From positions 1 through 18,351 of the forward strand of contig JAEYXN010000209.1 in NCBI GenBank assembly GCA_023431285.1: 18,351 nucleotides of DNA, in the 5' to 3' direction. Made by a program: the position numbers and the translations under genes. This document shows, piece by piece, positions 13,095 through 18,351 of this stretch; position 1 is the stretch's first letter; every line of letters begins with the position of its first letter. This DNA comes from Bacteroidota bacterium. GTDB taxonomy: Bacteria > Bacteroidota > Bacteroidia > Cytophagales > Cyclobacteriaceae. The notes beneath the pieces are model-generated. The model did not search any database and had not been told where the DNA came from. It worked only from the letters and a program-made list of their open reading frames with translations.

Positions 13095-15221
13095 TCAGGC
13101 AAACTCCAACTCCTGCGTTTGCTTCGATAATTTTTGTTGTAAATCGTATGGAACCGGCGCGAAATCTGCGAATTGTTGCGTAAAACGCGCCCTTCCCTGT
13201 GACAGAGACCTTAAGGTAGTTGAGTATCTGTCAAGCTCCGCCAGGGGAGTCCTCGCTTTGATCATTTGTAGCGCACCATCGGAATCCATGCCCATGATGA
13301 TCGAACGGCGAACCTGGAGATCGCCCATGATCTCACCCATCACATCTGCCGGTGCGGAAACTTCCAGATCATAGATAGGCTCAAGTAACTGCGGTTCCGC
13401 TTTCATGAAAGCTTCCCGGAATGCCATCATCGCAGCAATCTTGAACGAAATGTCATTTGAATCCACAGGGTGCATCTTTCCGTCGAACACCATTACACGC
13501 ACATCCCTTACGCGCGACCCAGTGATTGGACCTTCTTCCATTTTCTCCATCACTCCCTTCAGAATAGAAGGTATAAACCTCGCATCGATCACACCGCCCA
13601 CAATACAATTATAGAATACCAGTTTCCCTCCCCATGGAAGATCAATTACATCCTTACCACGAACAGGATATTCGCCGGGTTCCGGCATTCCTTCTGAATA
13701 AGGTTCGATCTTCAGGTGCACTTCAGCAAACTGGCCCGCGCCTCCGGACTGTTTCTTATGCCGATAACTTGCAACCGCACCTTTTCTGATAGTTTCGCGG
13801 TAAGGGATGCGCGGTGACTGGAACTCCACGTGTAATTTATACACATTCTCAAGATACCATTTGCAGACCGCGAGATGAAGTTCTCCCTGCCCTGAGATAA
13901 TGAGCTGCTTAAGCTCTTTTGAGTATTCTACTTCCAGCGTTGGATCTTCCTGGTGGATCTTCTGCAGCACCTCGCCAATCTTTTCATCATCATTCTTACT
14001 CATGGCAACGATAGCAGTACGAATTCTCGGTGCAGGGTACTCAATGGGATTTATCGTTACATCATAAGATTTTGAGCGCAAAGTCTGATTCGTGAATGTA
14101 TCCTTCAGCTTTAATGTGGCGCCCAGATCTCCGGCGACAAGCTTATCCACAGGAGTTCTGTTTTTACCATCCATGATAAACAACTGGTGAAGGCGCTCTG
14201 TTACACCTGTCTGACTGTTTACAAGCTCTGAATTGGCCGTCACCTCTCCCGAGATCACTTTAAAGAAGGAAAGTTTTCCCAGGTTTGGTTCGAGATGTGA
14301 CTTATACATAAAGAGTACTGTGGGTTTATCAACATCGAACGGGATCTCTTTCCCATCGGTAGTGAACTCGGGCTGAGCTTCCAGCGGAGAAGGAGCCACA
14401 TTATCAATGAAGCCCATCATACGTCCACTGCCCATGTTTTTCTTAGCCGATACACAAAATACCGGGAACACATCATGATGGATCATTCCAAGTTTTAATC
14501 CTTCGCGTAATTCATCTTCATCAAGCGTACCCTTCTCGAAATATTTTTCCATCAGCTGTTCATCATTTTCTGCAGCTTTCTCCACGAGCTCATTGTGAAG
14601 ACGATTCGCTTGTTCCCTTTCACTTTCCGGAATAGGAAGCTTTTCAGGTTTGCCGCCTTCAACAGGAAACTGGTACATCACCATTTTCAGCAGGTCGATG
14701 ATTGCGGAGAATCCTTCCCCCTGTGAAACGGGATATTGCATTTGAGTGACTGCGGATCCATAGTTTTCGCGAAGTGAGCTGAGACAGGAATCAAAGTCTG
14801 ACTTAGGGTGATCGAGTTGATTGATGGCAAATATTGTTGGTTTACGAAACTGATCGATGTAATCCCAGATCAGCCGTGAAGCGACTTCGACGCCATGCTG
14901 CGCGTTGATGACCATGACGCAGGTATCAGCAACTCGCACCGAGGAGATCATTTCTCCTACGAAGTCATCAAATCCCGGAGTATCTATGATGTTGATTTTG
15001 TAGTCGCGCCACTCTGTGTGGAGGGGAGTTGCAAATACAGAGTTGCCTCGTTCCTGTTCAATTTCGTGGTAATCTGAAATTGTGTTTTTTCCTTCGATGG
15101 TACCGCGCCGGTGAATGATACCGGCTTCAAAAAGCATGTCTTCGGCCAGCAAAGTTTTGCCGGCCTTAGGCGCTCCCAACAGAACAATGTTCTTGATGTG
15201 TTTTTCGTCGTAGACTTTCAT
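13095..15221 (-). CDS. EF-G-like translation factor (EF-G-2 type paralogue)
   Basis: A 708-residue five-domain EF-G homologue. It has P-loop GAPKAGKT (16-23), EQERG (55-59) with the following Ile-Thr of normal switch I changed to Asn-Ser, DTPGF (80-84) and NQLD (134-137, usually NKxD). Domain III shows SGQGELHLAV (about 443), domain IV HKKQSGGAGQF (about 488) and a normal tip loop FDGKMHPVDS (about 580-588), which should reach the decoding centre. The His that follows DTPG in canonical EF-G, needed for fast GTP hydrolysis, is Phe84. Thermus EF-G-2 has an aromatic residue at the same place, and Bacteroides has a GTPase-inactive EF-G2 used in starvation; relation to the latter is inference. A canonical fusA with rpsL/rpsG/tufA neighbours is absent here, so this is not the housekeeping copy. 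Monocistronic, ATG start, strong terminator behind. Confidence 0.9.
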   Translation of the reverse strand: MKVYDEKHIKNIVLLGAPKAGKTLLAEDMLFEAGIIHRRGTIEGKNTISDYHEIEQERGNSVFATPLHTEWRDYKINIIDTPGFDDFVGEMISSVRVADTCVMVINAQHGVEVASRLIWDYIDQFRKPTIFAINQLDHPKSDFDSCLSSLRENYGSAVTQMQYPVSQGEGFSAIIDLLKMVMYQFPVEGGKPEKLPIPESEREQANRLHNELVEKAAENDEQLMEKYFEKGTLDEDELREGLKLGMIHHDVFPVFCVSAKKNMGSGRMMGFIDNVAPSPLEAQPEFTTDGKEIPFDVDKPTVLFMYKSHLEPNLGKLSFFKVISGEVTANSELVNSQTGVTERLHQLFIMDGKNRTPVDKLVAGDLGATLKLKDTFTNQTLRSKSYDVTINPIEYPAPRIRTAIVAMSKNDDEKIGEVLQKIHQEDPTLEVEYSKELKQLIISGQGELHLAVCKWYLENVYKLHVEFQSPRIPYRETIRKGAVASYRHKKQSGGAGQFAEVHLKIEPYSEGMPEPGEYPVRGKDVIDLPWGGKLVFYNCIVGGVIDARFIPSILKGVMEKMEEGPITGSRVRDVRVMVFDGKMHPVDSNDISFKIAAMMAFREAFMKAEPQLLEPIYDLEVSAPADVMGEIMGDLQVRRSIIMGMDSDGALQMIKARTPLAELDRYSTTLRSLSQGRARFTQQFADFAPVPYDLQQKLSKQTQELEFA

Positions 15222-15333
15222 GTGATAAAAGATTTTGGAGTGGAACGATCACATGAGCAACGCCTTGAATAGGATGGATATCGATAATATGGAAGGTGCA
15301 ACTGCTCATGCGTTAGAATAAAACTTCAACTTC

Positions 15334-15477
15334 ATGGAAGTAGATCTGCCTGCATCCGATACATCGGCATACAGGTATTTCTACACAAGGACAGTTAGGG
15401 TAAACTATGAAGGGCGCGGGACACTTTACACCGGCAGTTGCCTTCAGAACTGCGGGCGTGATGTATTTCTAAAGTAA
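15334..15477 (+). CDS. Possible small protein, 47 aa
   Basis: An ATG-to-TAA frame of 47 codons in an otherwise empty spacer. The product is polar, with Tyr/Arg-rich centre (AYRYFYTRTVRVNYEGRG) and two cysteines near the end. It has no signal peptide, no recognised family and no visible ribosome binding site. It could be chance; I list it only because nothing else occupies this stretch. Confidence 0.2.
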   Translation: MEVDLPASDTSAYRYFYTRTVRVNYEGRGTLYTGSCLQNCGRDVFLK

Positions 15478-15670
15478 ATGAAGTTAGATCAAAAAAGCTT
15501 TAGGGGAAAGAAAAATCTCGAATCGCCCATTTTCTTCACACGATTGAAACTGCCTTCAGAGGCCATTTTGCTATCTTTTGCCCCTAAATCCTGATAAAAC
15601 GCAGCTTTTTCTTGTCTCAAAATCAGATTAAACCCTTTTGAATGTCAGGAATGGCGTTGCCGGGACGATA

Positions 15671-15678
15671 TACTTTTG
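15671..15678 (+). promoter_or_regulatory. Candidate -7 box (TACTTTTG) upstream of yceI-like gene
   Basis: TACTTTTG matches TAnnTTTG and lies 24 bases before the ATG at 15703, which fits a transcription start just upstream of the gene. The -33 element is not convincing: TTG at 15657 is only 11 bases away and TTTTG at 15636 is 30 away. Confidence 0.35.
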
Positions 15679-15702
15679 ATCATGATTTTAAACGAAGGCA
15701 AA

Positions 15703-16284
15703 ATGAAACGCTACATAACACACCTCACAATCGCAGCCGCAATTTTCCTGGTCGCTGGTAACAGCTTCGCACAGGTACTGAAAGTAAAAGCAAACAGCAT
15801 GTCTGTGAAAGGATCATCTTCTCTGCATGATTGGGAATCCGAGATTACCAAGGCTGAATGGAAAGGTGAATTCCAGATTCAAAATATGACTCTCGTCGAT
15901 GTGAAGAACGTCGAAGTGAAGATTCCTGTAGAAGGTATCAAGAGCACCAAAGGTAAGGTGATGGATTCCAAGACTTACGATGCTTTCAAATATGAAAAGT
16001 ATCCGGTCATCGTTTTCAATCTGACCTCTGCAAAGATCAACGCTGCAGCTGGTGTGATCGATGCAAAAGGAACTCTGGCCATGGCGGGTGCATCCAAGCC
16101 AATCGACCTTCAGGCAAAATACAAAGTGTTGCCCAATGGAGAGATTCAACTCACCGTTACAAAAACCTTCAACATGTCTGAGTTCAAAATGGACCCTCCA
16201 ACCGCGATGATGGGCACCATCAAAGTAGGTGACCAGGTGACTGTAGGCTTCGACGTGATAGTAAATGGAAAACTAATTCAATAA
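15703..16284 (+). CDS. YceI-family secreted protein (first copy)
   Basis: A 193-residue YceI protein. The family forms a lipocalin-like beta barrel, and a Thermus member binds a polyisoprenoid chain, so binding of a quinone or prenyl lipid in the periplasm is the usual guess. A signal peptide occupies 1-23 (cleavage SFA|Q). Family marks are SSLHDWE (39-45), the YDAFKYEKYPVIVF block (92-105), TLAMAGASKPIDL (124-136) and FKMDPPTAMMGTIKVGD (161-177). The start is the ATG at 15703, with a weak AAGG five bases upstream and the signal peptide directly behind it; two in-frame earlier starts (TTG 15676, ATG 15682) would only add charged residues ahead of it. The barrel gene follows after 34 bases, so the two are probably one transcript. 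Confidence 0.92.
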   Translation: MKRYITHLTIAAAIFLVAGNSFAQVLKVKANSMSVKGSSSLHDWESEITKAEWKGEFQIQNMTLVDVKNVEVKIPVEGIKSTKGKVMDSKTYDAFKYEKYPVIVFNLTSAKINAAAGVIDAKGTLAMAGASKPIDLQAKYKVLPNGEIQLTVTKTFNMSEFKMDPPTAMMGTIKVGDQVTVGFDVIVNGKLIQ

Positions 16285-16318
16285 TAAAAATAAGCTACTA
16301 ACCTTTTAAATTTGCAAT

Positions 16319-17623
16319 ATGATACGCAAGATCACAATGACAATCATGAGCATGTTGATGCTCATATTGATAGCGCAAAGCGCTTTGGCTCAAAGAGCAG
16401 ACTTACAATACTTCAGAGAATCTGATCAACGCGGAGTGAACGTATTCGAAACTCCGAAGGAAGACACAGTGGAATACGACGGAGTTGCAGTAAGGCTGGG
16501 TGGAGGATTCGCACTTCAGTTTCAATCCATAGATCATTCAAATTCTGAAGGAAATCTTGTCGACCTCGGCAGCGATTTCAACCTCCCTACAGCTAACCTG
16601 AACATTGACGTTCAGCTGCATGACGGAGTCAGAATGCACCTGAGGACATACCTTTCTGCCAGGCACCACAACGAGGCCTGGGTGAAAGGCGGATACATCC
16701 AGATGGACAAACTTGATTTTATCAAACCTGGTTTCCTGGAAGGCGTCATGAAATATGCTACGATCCGCGTAGGTCTCGACGAGTTCAACTACGGAGATAA
16801 TCACTTCAGAAGAAGCGACAACGCTCAAGCACTCTACAACCCATTCGTCGAGAACTTTATAATGGATGCGTTCGCTACTGAAGCTTTCGGAGAAGTAACG
16901 CTTCAGAACAAAGGATTCCTTGCAGTGGTTGGACTTACCAATGGTAAATTAAACCAGAACGTGGTGAAGGCTGCAAATGCCGATAACAAACCTTCCTTCT
17001 TTGGTAAAGTTGGTTTTGACAAACAACTCAGCGATGATCTGCGAGTACGCCTGACCGGCTCATGGTACCTCAACAAAGGAACTACTTCCGGAACCTGGTT
17101 ATATGGTGGCGACCGCGCCGGATCCAGATACTATAAGCTCTTCAACGTTGCTGCTGATCCCGCTAACAACGTAGTAGCACAGGGTACAGATTTCGACGGC
17201 AGATTCAACGCACGGTTCACTAAAATCAGTGCCTTCCAGATCAACCCCTTCCTGAAATTCAAAGGTCTTGAAGCCTACGGTGTATACGAAATCGCCGACG
17301 GTAGTGCAGACCTTCAGGCTGGCGAAGAAGGTAAATATACCCAGGTTGCCGGCGAGCTTGTCTACAGATTCGGTGCTGATGAAAGATACTATATCGGTGG
17401 ACGCTACAACACTGTGAAAGGTGCAGCGATTGATGGTGCAGACGAACAGGATATCAAAAGGTTTGCAGTCGCCGCAGGTTGGTACCTGACTAAAAACATC
17501 CTCGCGAAAGTTGAATATGTTGAACAGGAATATGGTGGAAGCTGGACTGGATCTCCTGCAAACACCCGCTTCGCCGGAGGTAAATTCGACGGAATTGTGT
17601 TCGAAGCAGTGATTGGATTCTAA
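16319..17623 (+). CDS. Outer-membrane beta-barrel (porin-like) protein
   Basis: A 434-residue secreted protein: signal peptide 1-24 (cleavage ALA|Q), then alternating amphipathic strands with Gly/aromatic turns throughout, ending in Phe (VFEAVIGF), the usual Bam recognition residue. The strand-rich body, GLDEFNYGDNHFRRSDN and repeated YIGGRYN/YGVYEIADG type hairpins fit a 16-18-stranded porin. I cannot name the exact family; it resembles hypothetical phosphate/polyanion-porin-like proteins of Bacteroidota. The codon choice is strongly biased to AAC, GGT/GGA and CTG/CTT, suggesting high expression. It is 34 bases after one YceI gene and is followed by a strong terminator and then a second YceI gene. 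Transport of a lipid- or quinone-related compound together with the YceI partners is a hypothesis from context only. Confidence 0.8.
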   Translation: MIRKITMTIMSMLMLILIAQSALAQRADLQYFRESDQRGVNVFETPKEDTVEYDGVAVRLGGGFALQFQSIDHSNSEGNLVDLGSDFNLPTANLNIDVQLHDGVRMHLRTYLSARHHNEAWVKGGYIQMDKLDFIKPGFLEGVMKYATIRVGLDEFNYGDNHFRRSDNAQALYNPFVENFIMDAFATEAFGEVTLQNKGFLAVVGLTNGKLNQNVVKAANADNKPSFFGKVGFDKQLSDDLRVRLTGSWYLNKGTTSGTWLYGGDRAGSRYYKLFNVAADPANNVVAQGTDFDGRFNARFTKISAFQINPFLKFKGLEAYGVYEIADGSADLQAGEEGKYTQVAGELVYRFGADERYYIGGRYNTVKGAAIDGADEQDIKRFAVAAGWYLTKNILAKVEYVEQEYGGSWTGSPANTRFAGGKFDGIVFEAVIGF

Positions 17624-17631
17624 TTAATAAC

Positions 17632-17673
17632 AAGAGTAGTTCCTGCCAGCCAGGGACTACTCTTCATTTTTTT
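17632..17673 (+). terminator. Strong Rho-independent terminator between barrel gene and second yceI
   Basis: AAGAGTAGTTCCTG (17632-17645) pairs with CAGGGACTACTCTT (17651-17664), a 14-bp stem with one G-U pair and a 5-base loop, followed by seven T (17667-17673). It lies 8 bases after the barrel stop codon. Only 20 bases separate its T-run from the ATG of the next gene. Confidence 0.88.
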
Positions 17674-17693
17674 CTAACCCTAAACATTGACAT

Positions 17694-18281
17694 ATGAAAA
17701 CGATGATGAAACTGATGATGTTCGCAGCCCTCGTTTTCGTTTGCAGTAGTTTCACAGAACAGGGTCGCTGGATCATCGATCCCCAAAGCAGACTTTCAAT
17801 TCATGGATCAACGAATGTCAATCAGTTCCAATGTAATCTCAGACAATATCACAACAACGATACCCTTGAGTTCATACGCCAGTCTGAGACAATAGAAGTA
17901 AAATTTACCCACAATCGCATGCGCGTCCCCGTGAAGGGTTTTAGCTGCGGCAACAACCAGATCACAAAAGACTTTCTTGCCACACTGAAGTCAGACGCTT
18001 ATCCCCACCTGGAAATATTCTTCCGTTCCTTTAAGCAGAATGCGATCAAGGACAAATCATTTATCGACGGTGTAGTCGACATTACACTTGCCGGTGCTAC
18101 CAAACGATATACTGTACGCTATTATGCCCAGAAGCCCAGCGAAGATGTGATCCATCTCACCGGTGTTCAGGCTGTCAACTTTGGCGACTTTAAACTGCAG
18201 CCTCCTCAAAAGATGATGGGACTGATTCAGGTGCAGGAGTGTTTGGAAGTGGAGTTTGATCTGACGTTGAAGATTATCTAG
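17694..18281 (+). CDS. YceI-like secreted protein (second, divergent copy)
   Basis: A 195-residue protein related to the YceI gene upstream. A hydrophobic N-terminal signal (about 1-20, MKTMMKLMMFAALVFVCSS) is followed by RWIIDPQSRLSIHGSTNVNQFQC (25-47), the equivalent of the SSLHDW region. FLATLKSDAYPHLEIFF, VDITLAGATKRYTV and FKLQPPQKMMGLIQV (166-180) follow. The last motif matches FKMDPPTAMMGTIKV of the first copy, showing shared ancestry, although most other positions differ. The Cys at 17 is not in a proper lipobox. Two further cysteines (47, 85) could form a disulphide in the periplasm. The start is ATG at 17694. No promoter fits between the terminator and the start, so expression should come from readthrough or from a promoter overlapping the barrel gene's end. 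Confidence 0.85.
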   Translation: MKTMMKLMMFAALVFVCSSFTEQGRWIIDPQSRLSIHGSTNVNQFQCNLRQYHNNDTLEFIRQSETIEVKFTHNRMRVPVKGFSCGNNQITKDFLATLKSDAYPHLEIFFRSFKQNAIKDKSFIDGVVDITLAGATKRYTVRYYAQKPSEDVIHLTGVQAVNFGDFKLQPPQKMMGLIQVQECLEVEFDLTLKII

Positions 18282-18323
18282 TTCAGACCAAGCGTAGTAA
18301 GTTGAAGGACGAAGAGCTTGGCT

Positions 18324-18351
18324 GGTAGCAGGTAGCAAGTAACAGGTAGCA
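18324..18351 (+). repeat. Tandem 7-bp repeat at the window edge
   Basis: Four consecutive heptamers: GGTAGCA, GGTAGCA, AGTAACA, GGTAGCA. Three are identical and one has two changes. The array touches the last base of the window and may continue beyond it. Confidence 0.7.

Larger units (their letters stand above)
15222..15702. other. Intergenic region between divergent genes
   Basis: About 480 bases with no certain gene. The first part would carry the promoter of the EF-G-like gene, but I see no good TAnnTTTG box on that strand. A 47-codon open frame (15334-15477) lies in the middle. The last third carries two nested inverted pairs: AAAAAGCT (15492-15499) with AGCTTTTT (15603-15610), and TTTAGGGG (15499-15506) with CCCCTAAA (15581-15588), followed by the YceI promoter-like box at 15671. 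Confidence 0.6.

Noticed and set aside
13095..15221. Canonical fusA (housekeeping EF-G)
   Set aside because: The catalytic His is Phe, the NKxD motif is NQLD, and there are no rpsL, rpsG or tuf neighbours.
16307..16314. TAAATTTG before the barrel gene as a promoter
   Set aside because: It ends 4 bases before the ATG and has no -33 partner; the gene is better explained as second in the yceI transcript.
17687..17692. TTGACA just before the second yceI as a sigma70 -35 box
   Set aside because: It lies directly against the ATG, with no room for a -10 box, and Bacteroidota do not use this consensus.
1..18351. CRISPR array, tRNA/rRNA, insertion sequence, prophage or toxin-antitoxin pair
   Set aside because: I looked for repeat-spacer periodicity, cloverleaf-like segments, transposase or integrase motifs and small paired frames and found none that I could support.

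Overview
The window looks like a chromosomal segment of a Bacteroidota bacterium, probably of the Cytophagales type; the rank below phylum is inference. The support is promoter-like TAnnTTTG -7 boxes, weak or absent Shine-Dalgarno sequences, an EF-G-2-type paralogue, a DUF1343/NamZ muramidase, YceI-type secreted proteins, a 7TM-DISM receptor and a beta-barrel protein ending in Phe. I recognise no tRNA, rRNA, CRISPR array, transposase, integrase or phage gene. Apart from the repeat-rich spacer at 12.6-13.1 kb the window reads as core chromosome.

Layout. (1) Positions 1-1766, minus strand: the tail of a surface-polysaccharide cluster. It holds a GT4 glycosyltransferase, an RmlC-type sugar epimerase, and the first 23 codons of a lipoprotein that starts with TTG and runs off the left edge. 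(2) 1933-3135, plus strand: the ribosome-associated GTPase HflX. (3) 3141-4400, minus strand: a 7TM-DISM receptor with no intracellular output domain. (4) 4581-5498, plus strand: a His-rich CDF zinc exporter. (5) 9721-5531, minus strand: a tight five-gene housekeeping run, namZ-like muramidase, nth, fmt, folA and an SDR oxidoreductase, with gaps of 28, 37, 37 and 3 bases. (6) 9809-11152, plus strand: a LolC/LolE-type permease without an ATPase neighbour, then an unrecognised 185-residue protein. (7) 12593-11838, minus strand: a dolichyl-phosphate-mannose-synthase-like GT2 with a good Bacteroidota promoter. (8) 12623-13036: a gene-free spacer with a 16-bp perfect inverted repeat and a G-quadruplex motif that share bases. 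(9) 15221-13095, minus strand: an EF-G-2-like factor whose usual catalytic His is Phe, closed by a strong terminator. (10) 15703-18281, plus strand: a secreted module of YceI, outer-membrane barrel, intrinsic terminator and a second YceI.

How the genes may work together. The left block builds and probably exports a surface glycan. The namZ-to-SDR run combines wall recycling, base-excision repair, initiator-tRNA formylation and folate metabolism, and is most likely a co-transcribed housekeeping operon rather than a pathway. HflX and the EF-G paralogue are both ribosome-acting GTPase-family proteins but sit 10 kb apart. The YceI-barrel-YceI block is the most coherent functional unit and the least understood: two related periplasmic lipocalin-like proteins flank one outer-membrane barrel, and a terminator just before the last gene would set unequal expression. 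I do not see a clearly new defence or mobile system. The most unusual signals are the 12.8-12.9 kb structured spacer, the YceI-barrel module with its internal terminator, the altered [4Fe-4S] ligand set of Nth, the receptor without an output domain, and two junctions where a TTG-started gene follows in the same frame as its upstream neighbour's stop.
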